Source of the DNA: Cladobotryum mycophilum
Lineage: Eukaryota; Ascomycota; Sordariomycetes; Hypocreales; Hypocreaceae
Direction: 5' to 3'
NCBI GenBank assembly: GCA_036429605.1
Contig: JAVFKD010000004.1
Span: 2,666,001-2,730,000, forward strand
DNA length: 64,000 nt
Part shown: positions 11,960-23,700 of the stretch, in pieces
Layout of the letters: the number at the start of each line of letters is the position of its first letter
Numbering within the stretch: position 1 is the first letter of the stretch
Position numbers and translations under genes: made by a program
Notes under the pieces: generated by a model
Seen by the model: the letters and a program-made list of their open reading frames with translations, nothing else
Told to the model about the DNA's origin: nothing
Databases searched by the model: none

Positions 11960-13260
11960 ATTTGGCTGGCTATCTAGAGTGAATTGGTTAGCATTGGCTT
12001 TTCTTTTATATATGAGATTGTGTGTGTATAAGTGACTCACCCGGCGGTAAAGACGTTAAGAATGATGCAAACTATATGAGAACTCTATTATGTCGTAGCC
12101 AATAAAAATAATACACCCAAAATATCAACGTGAAGCGAGAGGGGGCAGAGGAGAAGGAGAAATTTTAGGATTGTGTTGATTGTCAAGAAAGAGGCATTAT
12201 CGGTGGACAGAGTAGGTGTAAATACGATTGTAGGATACGATGGTGAATGAGTAAAGTGAGAGAGACAACGGGAGAAGGGAGAGGCGAATGAAGTTTCCAA
12301 CGCGGATAACGACTTTGACCAACTTAGTAGAGGTGATTAGCCGTTGTCGCGAAATAAGCCCACCCTGTTGCAAAAGAGCTCTAGTTAGAAGTAATCCCAG
12401 CCTATGAAGATGATAGATTTCCGAGAATTCATTTAAGAAATATCAAAAAGATGGAGAAAACGAAAAGAGTGTCGTAGAGACGATAAGGAAAAGTATAAAG
12501 ATGCACCCTCTTGACGTTGTGAGTTGGCGCGCGCGGGTGCCCGCGTAGAATTGAAGACTATGAAAAGAATTATCAGGGAGGGGAGGGATCACAAAGGCGC
12601 AATAAGCAAACAAAGGGCTTTCTTTATTGTCCTAGGCCCCCAAAAAAGAAACAAGATATCAAGTTTGTATTGTTGTTTCCCCCCCCCTCTCAATGGGTTG
12701 GTTTTATGAGGAGGACCCTCTTTTTCTTTTTTTAGTCTTTGAAAAAAAGGGTGGCTTTTGGTTAGGTATTGTTGGTTTGGCGGTGGTTTTGTTTGTTCCT
12801 CCCTTTGAGTGTGATGGTGAGCGCTGATTGGATGGACTATTACTAGGTAGTCAATGGAATCGTTGGTTTGTTTCCGGGGGCACTTATATGTTACATTGAC
12901 GATGATCTGAAAAAGGGCCACTCTGAATAGGCCATGATGATATGATAGAGCCTCAGTTATAAACTTATAAGTAGAATGTATACCATATCTACGTCTATTA
13001 CAATGCTATTCACTAATTCTCCTGGGACTTGAAAGAATCTATAATACTTTGATGTAATATATTGAAACACATCTTCTAAACCCCATCTCATTAAAAAAGG
13101 AATATTTTTTTCCCTCAACGCCTGCTACTATGCATTTCCCATCGTAACCCATGGCACGTAACGATAACAAAACTCCCCCACCCCAAAAAAAAATCTCGAA
13201 TTCTCCTCCCACCCAACCATCAGGTCTCCGAGAAGTAGTAGGTAGTAGTACTTGTACTTT
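11960..13260. other. dim-2 leader and promoter; SLD2 3' region
   Basis: Contains the dim-2 5' UTR with a consensus intron (minus strand GTGAGT at 12040, GCTAAC branch, TCTAG ending at 11974), then AT-rich sequence with no credible coding frame. A C9-C10 run lies near 12680. Confidence 0.6.
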
Positions 13261-14775
13261 TCATCGCCTTCTGCGGAATCGACTGTTGTGCCCCGGTCCT
13301 CCCTTGGCGCCATGGTTTCGCAACTTCAATCTCTGGAAGTTTGCATGCGCTAGTTCGTTTACTTTTCTTGCTGCCTTCTTTACCACACCGGCCGCAGTGC
13401 TTGGCTTCTTCTTGGTCGACTTCTTGCTCTTTGCGTCATCGCCGTCGTCGTTCTCATCCACAAACTCGTCATCAGACCCGCCTGCCCCACCAGTTTGAGC
13501 AGTCGTGACAGCCTCTTCTTCTTCGTCTTCTTCATTCTCGATCCCATTGCCATTCTCTGTCGAGACCGCCGGCCGCTTGTGCCGAGTTGGCTTCATGTTG
13601 GATCTTCTCGTTGTTCTCTTCTGACCCTTCTTCTTGAATACTCTCAATGGATTGCCATCCTCCTCCACGGGGCTGTCGTACATTCCCTCGTCATCGAACC
13701 CACCAAGCAATTGCATGGCCTGACTGTCCGACTCCAAGATGGCTTCTGGCTCCTTTGGTTTTGGCTTTGGTGGGATAGGCTTGCCCAACTCAGGCTCGCC
13801 ACCAAAATCGCCTCCCTCAGCCTCCCTTAGAGCCTCGAGATCCTCGTCCGCCTGCTCTTCTTCCACTCTTCTGAGACTGGCAACAATCTCGCTCAAGCCG
13901 CGGGCGAATGGTTTCCGTGGTAGTCGTAACGGCGCCGGTACATCAAACGAAGAGTTTTCGTCTACAGTCGGCAGTGAATGCCGCTTTAAAAAGGCCGGCG
14001 TCTCAAATGTGAGTTTCGAGACTGATGTTGGTGTCCCGGCGTCTCGCCCATCTTTCTTCTTCAGTGGTGTCGCGAACAGATTCCCTCTCTGCCTCTTTGA
14101 AGTTGGTGTGCGGCCAAGCGCAGCAATGCCGTCGTCGTCAAAACTGCTTCTACGCTTGCCAGGTGTAGATTGCAGGTTGAGAGGAAGGCTCCCTGTCTTC
14201 CCACCACTACCACCTCCCTCCCCATGTCTTCTTGACGGCGTTCCTAGCTCCTTTTCCACCAGGAGATCGAATAATCCGAGAACTTTTCCATCACGCTGCG
14301 GCGTCGGGCCAAGGGACGTAACGGTAGCTGGACTGAAGAGCTTTCTCGACACTGCGGGGCTGTTCATATGCCCATCGTTATCGGTATAGGACTCTCCCTT
14401 GGATGGAGTCTCGAGATGTTTCGCTTTCTTGAGCGGTGTTTCGACGGGTGAGGGGGCATCTGGCTTGCGTTTTGTAGACCCAGGTTCTCGTTTGGCACTA
14501 CTTGCTGCTGTAGGGACAATCTTCCCGGAAATTATGTCGCGGAGCTTGTTATAGTCTTTGTACTTTTGAGCTGTAGCAGTGTCAGCTCAGAGGTCTCTCT
14601 CTGGTCATATCGAAATCGAGTTGAATGTCGTACCGATGCTTGGGGTGTTCTTGATATCTTCTCGTCCGGGCTTCTGCCCATCATGCGATTGTGCCCAATC
14701 GGCTTCCCATTGCTTGAGATCTGCCCGAACTCTTTGAGCTCTAGCTTCGTATTCTCGCTTCGTCTGTTCGTCCAT
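13261..14775 (-). CDS. SLD2: DNA replication regulator SLD2 (Drc1)
   Basis: Sld2 is phosphorylated by S-phase CDK and then binds Dpb11, helping to load the CMG helicase at origins. The N-terminal exon has the family signature: a helix with LKQWEADWAQSHDG, then KPGREDIKNTPSIAQKYKDYN read across a splice. The intron is 14571-14633 (63 nt): GTACGA donor, GCTGAC branch, CTACAG acceptor; phase and sequence join cleanly. About 483 residues. The middle carries many Ser/Thr-Pro sites (TPSRR, TPGKR, TPTSK, TPLKK, SPVE, TPQR), as expected of a CDK target, then acidic E/D runs, and a basic C-terminus ending RFRRRR. MDEQTKREYE at 14775 is chosen as start because it directly precedes the conserved helix. 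It is divergent from the TOPORS-like gene. Confidence 0.9.
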
Positions 14776-15130
14776 TGTCACGCCGGGTGGAGTGACTGAG
14801 TCTCTGCAGGACAATGCAAAGCGGAGCAAGTATCAAGCAACGTATCAGAATGTCAACATATCCTGAACCAATAACAGGTACGATAATGACGAAATAGCAC
14901 ACATGAAATTGTTTAGCCCTTTGCTAATCTCGTGTGGGGAAAGTCGCGTGTGGGAACGCGTCGAAGCTATAATTAGAAGACCGCGACGGGAAAAACTCAT
15001 TAAACGTGCCTGAGTTGCACTGCGTTCGCTGTAGGCAGTGACGCCACCCGCTAACTCCACTAAAAGAATACCTTATCAAGCCCCACTACATCGGATAAGC
15101 TATTGCGCATCTTCGACGGATTTGCGATCC
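14776..15130. promoter_or_regulatory. Shared divergent promoter of SLD2 and the TOPORS-like gene
   Basis: Only 355 bases separate the two divergent start codons, so both promoters must lie here. No TATA box is clear. The stretch is not conserved coding sequence in any frame I can recognise. Confidence 0.55.
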
Positions 15131-16294
15131 ATGGATTCTCTCTCTCTTCCATCCTTACCAGCTACTTTTTTCTTGGACACTGACAACCACTTTCTTTGCG
15201 TTGGTGACATGGAGCGCAGTCTGCACAATGGAAAAGAAAATGAAAATGAAAACTTGAAGCGCCGCGTCCTTCAGAGCACCCTCGAAGAAGTAGCGGCCAG
15301 AGACGAGCCCTCGACAGACTGCTGCGTCATCTGCCTGGAAGGCATCAGCGAACCCTGCGAACTACTCCCTTGCGGGCATCACAACTTTGACTACCTCTGC
15401 CTCATCAGTTGGCTCTACGAAACGCCGCTATGTCCCCTTTGCAAAGCGTCGGCATCCAAAGTCCTCCACGGACCACCAGATAATCGCAAAACGACCCCCA
15501 TCGAGCCGAAACCCAAACGCTCTCAGTCTTCACCACATACTGCGACAAGTTCATATTCGCACATCTACAACGGCCGGCCCAGACCACCGTTTCGGCGACG
15601 AAGGGAAAGGCCACACCGGGAGCATGAGTCCGAGGGAGGAGGTTTAGAAGCCATTGGCGCAAGACGGCGCGAAATCTACATCCATAAGCGATACTCGAAG
15701 CATGTGGGCTCGAATCGCCTCTCTCGCTATCAAGAACTCACACCAGCCATGTTTTGTAGCGATGATGATCTCGTCTCACGCGCAAGGATGTTCGTTCGCC
15801 GCGAGCTGCAAGTCTTCTCCTTCCTCACTCTGGACGAGACCGGTGCAGCGATCGGCCGTGCCGAAGACTCGCAAGACAGAACCGCCACTGAACGGCGGCG
15901 AGCTAATAATGCCGAGTTCCTGTTGGAGTACATCATTGCGATCCTCAAGTCGGTGGATATAATGGGCAGCGCCGGCCAGGCTGAGGACATGCTGTCCGAC
16001 TTCTTGGGTCGGGACAACACGAAGCTGTTCTGGCATGAGCTGCGGGCATGGCTAAGGAGCCCATATACTAAACTTGAAGACTGGGACAGGGCGGTTCAGT
16101 ACGACCCGGTGGACAAGGGTCCGGAAGATTCAGATACGCAATCACCTCAGGATAGAAATAGACGCTTGAACGATCGGTATAGAAGAGGCGGGGACTATTA
16201 TCGTCCTACCTCATCATCAAGGGCGCAGGAAAGAGGGCGTTCCTCAAGACACGAACCATATAGACGCAGGGGTAATGTTGAAACACGGGCTTGA
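15131..16294 (+). CDS. TOPORS-like RING E3 ubiquitin/SUMO ligase
   Basis: A RING finger lies near residues 64-105: CCVICLEGISEPCELLPCGH, then C...W and CPLCK, giving a C3HC4-like ligand set. A second conserved region from about residue 175 (RRREIYIHKRYSKHVGSNR, then RYQELTPAMF, VRRELQVF, and FLLEYIIAILKS ending in LRAWLRSPYTKLEDWDRAVQYD) matches the layout after the RING in animal TOPORS: RRTLYR, RYRDIS, LKRELTVL, then a final FARSPFNMAAFDQHANYD motif. TOPORS ligates ubiquitin and SUMO to nuclear proteins; the fungal role is inferred. The C-tail is Arg/Ser-rich. Single exon, about 387 residues. The start at 15131 is the first ATG giving a normal leader; the frame is open further upstream, and an internal ATG at 15210 is an alternative. 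Confidence 0.75.
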   Translation: MDSLSLPSLPATFFLDTDNHFLCVGDMERSLHNGKENENENLKRRVLQSTLEEVAARDEPSTDCCVICLEGISEPCELLPCGHHNFDYLCLISWLYETPLCPLCKASASKVLHGPPDNRKTTPIEPKPKRSQSSPHTATSSYSHIYNGRPRPPFRRRRERPHREHESEGGGLEAIGARRREIYIHKRYSKHVGSNRLSRYQELTPAMFCSDDDLVSRARMFVRRELQVFSFLTLDETGAAIGRAEDSQDRTATERRRANNAEFLLEYIIAILKSVDIMGSAGQAEDMLSDFLGRDNTKLFWHELRAWLRSPYTKLEDWDRAVQYDPVDKGPEDSDTQSPQDRNRRLNDRYRRGGDYYRPTSSSRAQERGRSSRHEPYRRRGNVETRA

Positions 16295-17021
16295 ATATTG
16301 CATTGAGGTTTTAGAGTACTGTTTAGGAGATTGAGGCTTAATGATACCCATGAGAGATGAGAACAAATACATTATAAATTGTTTAAGACATAACAACCTG
16401 AAAAATTTTGATTGAACTATCACCTAGTTCCACCAGAATGTTCAGGGGGCTTACGGTCATACCAAGAATATTCATGCCTATCGTAACATTGAACTAATGC
16501 TACAAATATCCCCGTATGTTTCACATCCAGAATCAGGCTCAGTGGCAATCATTAAAATCCAATCCTTCCGCAACCAAGTACTAATCTACATCTTCTAAAC
16601 CCTCAATCTGACAGTATCTGTTGGTTACATGCTCAGTCCAAGCCTGGCGGAACTCCGCCAAAAAGACAAAAATAAAACATCAGGATCAGGAGAAATACGC
16701 AATCCGCCACGGCAAAAACAACTCTCCGGATTTCAAAACATGAAAGCTAGGCAACCAAATGTTTCTATTTTTACATCTTGTTTAGAATAACCTTAAATAA
16801 CGTGGTTCTGCATCTCTAAAGTCTTCATTTTGTCAAGCTATTCACACACAACCTCACCTACATACCAAACACACACATACAACATATACATACCCTATAC
16901 ATTTCAACTCACTTACACTTCATTCCTAACAACTGCCTACGTCGTAGGAAGTCAATATATATCATCATCATCATCACCACCACCATCTCTCACAACTCAC
17001 TGCTTCATACACCCATTCACC
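16295..17021. other. Intergenic: 3' region of TOPORS-like gene and promoter of FrnE-like gene
   Basis: AT-rich, with no credible gene. The leader just before 17022 is CA-rich (ACACACA and CATCATCATCACCACCACCATC), typical of a fungal 5' UTR. Confidence 0.55.
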
Positions 17022-17695
17022 ATGACCAGCTACGACATCACCATCATCTCAGACACAGTCTGCCCATTCTGCTACCTCGGCCGCGCCCGCCTCAACCGCT
17101 CCATCCAGCTCTACAAGAAGACCGTCCCCGGAGGCTCCTCCTCCACCTTCAATATCCGCTGGCACGCCTACCAGCTCGACCGCAACGCCTCCAGCACGCC
17201 CGTCCACGTCCGCGACGTCGCCGCCCAGAGGTTCGGCCAAGACCGCCTGCCCGCCAAGGTGGAGCGCATGGCCCAGCTGGGCGCCTCCGAGGGCTTCAAC
17301 TTTACCTTTGACGGCAAGATTGGCAACTCGCGGGACTCGCACCGGGTGTCGCACCTGGGGCGGGATAAAGGCGGGGCGGACATGGAGGACCGGGTGCAGC
17401 AGGAGGTCATGAAGATGTTCTTTGAGGAAGGGGGGACATTACCTCCTGGGAGGACCTGGCCACGGCGGCGGAGAGGGCGGGCATTCCCAGGGAGGAGACG
17501 TTGGAGTGGCTCGAGGAAGGGAAAGGTGGCGAGGAAGTTGATCGGGAGGTCGACGAGGCCGTCAAGATGGGCGTGCATGGCGTGCCCAAGTTTATCATTG
17601 ATGGAAAGTATGAGGTTGAGGGGGCGGATGATGTGACGAGTTTCTTTGAGCAGATGTTAAAGGCCAAGGAGGATAAGGAAAAGGTGGCGGAATAA
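17022..17695 (+). CDS. DsbA-family (FrnE-like) thiol oxidoreductase, one apparent base gap
   Basis: The N-terminus MTSYDITIISDTVCPFCYLG is the typical beta strand plus CPFC redox motif of the DsbA/FrnE (2-hydroxychromene-2-carboxylate isomerase-like) thioredoxin fold. The C-terminal part MGVHGVPKFIIDGKY is the cis-proline loop (GVPxF) and last beta strand of the same family. Full length would be about 224 residues, as usual. The frame breaks at the G6 run 17430-17435: one more G continues FFEEGG into DITSWEDLATAAERAGI and on to the stop at 17693. As written, the protein would lose its C-terminal third and the cis-Pro loop. No intron fits. A cytosolic disulfide or GST-like role is inferred. 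Confidence 0.82.
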
Positions 17696-17811
17696 TGTAA
17701 TAGTAGGACCCCGGGGGGATACATAAAGTCTCTTGGTTTATAAAAAAAAGTCGTTTCGACATGATTCATTTTTCATCGGGTATCATAACTCCCAGCAACT
17801 CTCATCCTCTG

Positions 17812-18634
17812 TTACCTATATCTCAACCCACCGAGATCCTTCTCCATAGACCTAAGTCTAGCCTGCAACTCCCTCTTCTTCGCCTCCATCTGCCTCGCCT
17901 CCTCCTCCTCCCTCCTCAGATCCTCTTCCGTCCACTCATCACCGCCGCCCTCATTCGCCGCCCCCTCTCCCTCTTCACCCTCGTCCTCGTCCTGGTCCAT
18001 CCAGTCCTTATTCATGCTCGCCAACTGGTCCGCCTGCTCGGACACCTTGGCCTCGTAGTACGTCGTCGTGTTCTTCCCATTCCGAAACCTACTCCTCAGC
18101 GCGGTAATCCGCTCGCGCGCGCCGGGCAGCTCATAGACGCCACACAGCTTCTCCGCACCGCGCAGCAGCACCTCGACGTCCAGGTCGCCTTTACGGTCAA
18201 TCTCTCCCCTGCGCAGCTGGTCGTGCATCTCGCCGCCCAGAACGGCCGCGACGGCGGTATGTCGTCGAGGATTAGACGCACCGGGGCGTGTGGGCGGCCC
18301 CGTTGTCACCTCTCCTGATGCGACATTGAAGACAGTTTGGCGCCGGTTAGACGGTTTGATTGTTTCCTTCTCGACCGTCTTTGTCGGTTTGGCTGGTGGC
18401 GGAGGAGGGGGACGGAGAAGAGAGAGCGCTCGTGGGCTTCGGTGTCGCGGATTAGAGACGTAATGTCGTGGTTGGAGAGCAGTGCATTGGTGAAGATTTT
18501 CGGAGGCGGGAAGCTGTACACCTGATGAGTATGTTGTTCCCCTTGATGTTGGCTATGCGGTGGTATTACGGAAGAGAGTCAATTCCTAGACATGAGTATT
18601 TGATTTGCTCAAGATGAGCCTCTAGAAGAGACAT
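17812..18634 (-). CDS. SPC34: DASH/Dam1 complex subunit SPC34, one apparent base gap
   Basis: A subunit of the outer-kinetochore DASH ring that couples chromosomes to microtubules. Exon 1 encodes MSLLEAHLEQI and ends CTTCC. An intron of 56 nt (18514-18569, GTAATA to TACAG) joins it to FPPPKIFTNALLSNHDITSL and IRDTEAHERSLFSVP, the SPC34 N-terminal signature. The second half has RRHTAVAAVLGGEMHDQLRR, DLDVEVLLRGAEKLCGVY and a C-terminal E/R-rich coiled coil. Between them the frame changes at the G5 run 18407-18411 (C5 on the coding strand). One additional C makes a proline run and reads continuously through KPTKTVEKETIKPSNRRQ. Repaired length is about 255 residues, normal for the family. It is convergent with the FrnE-like gene, with 116 bases between stops. 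Confidence 0.88.
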
Positions 18635-19582
18635 TGTTGATGGTTTTCTCCGTCTTGACAAGTCTCTGTATGTCGAGTCGTGTTCAACAGCGTCACGGCA
18701 CAGCTGAAGAATAAAGCTTGGAGCTCAATGTAAATGTCCTGATGTAAGCGTCAATTACGGGTGGCGGGTTGGGATGTTCGAGTTCTTGTCGTGGATTGGC
18801 TTGGCTGCTGAGGTTGAAGATGGAACAAAACAAAACAAAACAAAACAACCCGACGATCGATCATCGAGGCCCGGGCGATGGCCAAAGACCCCCACCAAGA
18901 TCTGCTGAAGCCACAGCGGGGTCTTACCCGTCTGTTCCACTGTAAGCCCCTTGATAGCAACCTTAAAAGCTCTATGCCCGAACATGGGGCTCGATAACAT
19001 CACATCCATGAGACTGGGCGACAATCATAATCCAGCACATCGATATAATGTCCAAATAAGTCTAATTTATTCTGTCTATAAGAGAGCATGGCAACCTACG
19101 CTGCCGAGAACCCTGCGTCATGCCATGGATGCAGGCACAAACAAATGTACGTCCACATTTCGCCAAATCGATCAAGTGTGTAGAATCCTAAAAGCAACGG
19201 TCTATAAGGTATCCAAGAGAGAATTTTTGTGAGAACTGAGACGATAAACGATGGTGACGCTACAAGAACTGTAGCATGGTGTATCCAAGTTCAGGTTTGA
19301 GCTTCATATCCACACATGTCGGGTTGTTGGACATGCCTGTCAACCTTGTGTGTGTGTGAATATCGGCTTGAACAGCCAAAATCGAATTCGCCGGCCAGTG
19401 TCCCTGCTAAAGCGTACCGCAAATCCTCAGCGCCAGTATCAAGTCCATCAAGGCTGGATTAAGCCTCTGTTTTCATCATCTTCATAACATCATAGTATGT
19501 ATCATATCGTCGCCTTTCGCTCCGGTCGTGAATAGTAGTATCAACAAACCCCAAGTCGCACCATTTTCCTGATCTTTTCTTT
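18635..19582. other. Intergenic, no gene recognised
   Basis: Holds the SPC34 upstream region and the 3' region of the acidic unknown gene. A (AAAAC)n run lies at about 18824-18847. Short frames on both strands have no recognisable content. Confidence 0.55.
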
Positions 19583-20703
19583 TTAATTAGAGTCTATTTC
19601 CATAATTTCCATAGTCCAGTAGGGAAGCTCTTCTGCCAGGGCTGTCAACTCTTTGGCGTACTCGTCCTCGCTGGAATTAGGCTCCTCCAGCTCATCAATT
19701 CGAGGCTCTGGGGGTCATGGAAAAGAAGACTTCCACGATGCAGTCTCTTTCGGAAACGTCGAGCACTAGATCCCACCTCATTGACATCAAGCGTAGCGTC
19801 GTTGTCATCCGAGTCGCTGAGTTCGCTGTGAGTTCGCTTTCCAAAGCTGCTGGACATGCTGACTCGTCGAATGCGCTTCAGCTCCTGCTGCCTCTTTAGG
19901 AATGCGTCCTCATCGAAACCAGGCTCGGGTTCATTGTCCGATGCTTCGTTGCTGCAATTGAGGTTTTTCAGGTCCTGCATCATTCCTTTGTCTAGATCCC
20001 TGGGTCGAGACCTAGAGCGACTTCGGTTCGATTCGACTTCAGTAGGGAAGAGAACGTCTAGGCCCTCACACCCACTATCCATCGGATCGACATCTTCTAT
20101 TGTGAAATCACAGGCCTCGGTAGTGCTGGTGGCTTGCGTGTGTACGGAATTTGCTTGTGCAGGCTTTTCCGACTCGGCCTCAGAGTCAGCCTCTGATGCG
20201 GATGCGGATTCCGATTCAGCTTCAGATTCAGCTTCCGAGTCGGCGTCGGAGTCTGACTCGGAATCGGCATCTGATTGTTCTGATTGTGAGGCTTCGATTG
20301 AAGCTTCGACTGTGGTTGGAGTATGCTGTGGCTGCGGAGGCGAGTTGGGCAGGCTGACGATGCTAGCGCTTTCAGAGGATGCATCATCGGTCGATTCCTT
20401 GACGGCCTCGGATGAAGAGGACGACGATGACGACCTTGGACTCAATTGCTCCAATGGGCGATAGCTAAATTGATGACCATTCCCATATGGCCTAATATTA
20501 GGGTCTTGCGCAAGAGAATTGGCGAAGAGATAAAATGGCGATTGGTTGTTCTTGCGGGGGAGAAGCGACGACTCCGTTGGTGTTTCGGGCGGTGAAGCTG
20601 GATTAATGACTGCGGATTGCAACACCGACATTTGAGCTGGTGAAAGCTTCAAATTTGCCGTCGACGATGATTGTCGCCGAGCGTTTCTGGTGCGCCTGGT
20701 CAT
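19583..20703 (-). CDS. Acidic serine-rich protein of unknown function, one apparent base gap
   Basis: Not recognised as a named family. About 373 residues if repaired. Visible: a basic N-terminus (MTRRTRNARRQ) with a conserved-looking block LKLSPAQMSVLQSAV, then SPFYLFANSLAQDPNIRPYG; a central S/D/E/A tract (about 20160-20280) of SES, DAD and EAES units; a short RSRSRSRPRDLDKGMM block; and a C-terminal region GFDEDAFLKRQQELKRIRRV followed by RRFRKRLHRGSLLFHDP. The frame written ends at 19645 (ARTSTPKS). At the G5 run 19710-19714 one extra base instead continues into RIDELEEPNSSEDEYAKEL, then ALAEELPYW, with a stop at 19583. The acidic ending looks more gene-like, so I extend to it. Probably nuclear by composition (inference). 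Confidence 0.7.
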
Positions 20704-23700
20704 GATCGGCTATCGTTTCTCAAAAAATCGTATATCTAAATGTTTCCAATTGTAACGTATATATATATTGTGTGTGTGTATTGTCTTTGATGGTTGATTG
20801 GGGTGGGACTTTGCTCTCCCTTCGTCTATGTGTCCCCGGGAAAAAACGTGGGTGTCGGTCGTTCCGACTCGAGTTGCGCTCGTCTCGTATTAGCGGGCTC
20901 GTAATGGTAGTATGAGGAGGATGATGTTATCAATCGATCGCTGTGTCTCGAGTTTTGCGCGCGGGGTGCTTCAGCAATGATATGAATAAAGGGCAAAAAA
21001 ATAAGGGTTCAAGGATGCTTTGTCTGCGCGGGGGTACAACCATCAGCATCAATGCACACCCGCAGAGCAATGGGAATAAAGGTATCGCACGCTATGATAA
21101 TGCGCTGTCCAGGATGGTTCGATGTGAGTGTGAGTGCGCGAGTGCGAGTGTGAGGGGGTGAATGGGCAAAGGCAGGGGCCCTCTCGCTAGGCGACGTAGG
21201 TAAAAAGATAGATAAGATAGTTGTCCAAGTAGACGCAGGTAGTAGAACAAAGTCGTCAAGGAGTCAAGATCCAAAGCATGAACCTCCAGCACGGAGAAGA
21301 GAGTATCCGGCTTGTGTTTCGTAGCATGATAATATCCTTGAATAGCGGCTTCGAGGCCTTGGTTCGTTCGTCGACGTGTCGGTTACACCTTTTGGAACCC
21401 ACACACGACGGCTTCGTACCTAACTTGTCGATTGAAAGGCACCGGGATCAAAGAGAAGATGGGATGATCAGGATTGGGGCGCAGCTTAGGATTGAGCGCT
21501 GCGACAGGCAAAATAACAACAACAGCAACAACAACAACAATAATAATAGCAGCAGCGGCGGCGGCAGTAATAAAAGAGAAACAAACTAATAAGAAGAAGC
21601 CCGTGGGTTTTGTAGGAAGAATGGTGCGGTCCGCTGCCTAGTTTGTGCGCCGCAGACGACAAATTCTGCTGCAAAACAAAGACGGACGGACGAACGACCA
21701 AAAAAAAAAAAAAAAAAAAAAAGGGCCCAGGCCTGGGATGTCCGGTTCAGGCAATGAGAGAGACTAAACAAAGTCCAGTGTGGAATTCAATGGATAGCCA
21801 GAGACGGAGGGCTTTAATACCAGCAAAGGGGAGGGGGGAGGGGGAGGATGCAACACCACCAAGCACCAGCGCCAACCAAAGCCCCGGGTACAAAGACGAT
21901 GGATGGAACTGTTTCAGACGCTGGAGAGAGGCTCGGGGGAGGGATCCTGCAAGGCAACTCTAGGCAAGGTACCGCGTGAAATGCAAGTATGTTGTAACAG
22001 CGTTTCCACGTCCAAGATGTGGAATCCTATGTCGTCCGCTGGTCCAAAGAGAGGTAGGTATCTCTAACTCGCAGTATGTACCATGTACGGAGCATGTACG
22101 ACTTCGAAACCAATTGGGGCCAAGGATCGCGGCGTCAGCTATTAGCTAACAAGAAGGATGCCAGGAATAGAGTCCTGACGTATTATGTATGGAGGATCTG
22201 TTTGGAGCGGGTACTCCGTCAATCCGTCTGTAGGTACTCCCGTCGTTGGTATGGAGCACGAATATGGAGAATCGATGCACACACACAGGGCAAATCAAAG
22301 GAAACGGTCGTGTGTAGGAGGAATGTGATATTTTGGTCACAGCATCATGCCATGCGTTGAGGTGATGAAAGAACTGGGCCTCATCTCCGTAGCTGACCGG
22401 GCACAGTAGCCTCTCCGGTCTTATACTTCTTACAGTTGAGCGAACAAGCCATCAACCTTTAGTTTAGGGAATGTCTCTTACAAAACCCTTTCGCACAAGT
22501 ATCATATTATTAGGATGTGCATTTGAGTCAACCGAACGTTAGGAGATACAAGCATTGGATGGATAGATTCCATCGATGGAGTCGTCTAACAGGCCAAGCC
22601 AGATGCTTCTCGAATCGGTCAGGTCCTTCTGCGGTCTGTATATGTGCCTGCAATGACTTTACCCACAGTGCAAGGGCAATGCTGTTAGCTTTGGGCAGCA
22701 ATGCTCCTCTAGACGCTGACCTTGCCCACTATTCGATCCATGGAATTCTATCGTTGAGTGCCCTGCAGACCACAAAGACCGCTTTATGCTGCTCGGTGGA
22801 AACAAGACGCAAAGCATGGAAAATTTTTCTCAACCTGACATATCAGAGTGCGGACCGCCTTGTCGGTGTCTTGAATGGTTGCTGCTGCTGCTGCATGCTT
22901 CTGGAACAACAAGCGGTGCTCTTCTCGTAATGGCTGTGAGCTGTCTAGGTCCGTGTGTCCCTTGAGCGAATGGCTTCGCCGACCTGCTTGATTGGGAGGC
23001 AATGGAGGTAACTGCATTGCTCTGCTGCATGTGCAGCGAATTAGATAATCGTACGGAAAATTGACTGGCCTCTGTCGACCAAAAAAATGTCGTGTGCGGA
23101 CTGGCTTTCATGCCCTGGCAAAAGGTGCGTACATACGCAAGGCGATAGTGTTGCCAAGGGTCGGACCATGCCTGTCACCTGCAGGGAGATGAGAAAAAGA
23201 GAAGACAAGAATTGTATGCAAAAACCTAAGAGTTCCTGACAGCACAGTCATCGCGCGCACATGTTGCAAACAAAACATGGCATGACACTTCTACCGTTGA
23301 GCGTTTGTGCCATGTGTGCGTGCTGCACAACCAAAGGGAAGTCCATTAACCACCCAATCATGCTAAAAGCAACCACGCCCAGCGTATGTCGTGTAATGAT
23401 TCATCATTAGGAAACTTGTTTTGTGCAATTGATTATGGCGCACACTTGACCAAGTTATGGTATCATTTTCTTGTTCTGATGGGTAACATGTTGACAGGAA
23501 CGGTGGGCAGCGCTTCCGTGAAATATCGCAGTAGCTGGTGTGTCATGGTCCCCATCAATATGCATACTGTTTCTCCATCTGGCCACGTTCCGCCGAGGCG
23601 GATTCCGATATTCTGTATCTGCGACGAATAACACGTGGATTCAATCCGCTTCCATGTCAGGAACATGGAGCTTTTCTCATGCGCAGATCATTCAGGCCGT

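Noticed and set aside
16960..17000. (CAT)n/(CAC)n run as part of a longer FrnE-like N-terminus
   Set aside because: It lies before the conserved MTSYDITIISDTVCPFC start and reads as leader, not a signal peptide.
22517..22930. 137-codon plus-strand frame in the 20.7-24.4 kb interval
   Set aside because: No domain, a CCCCC run in the translation, no promoter or splice support.
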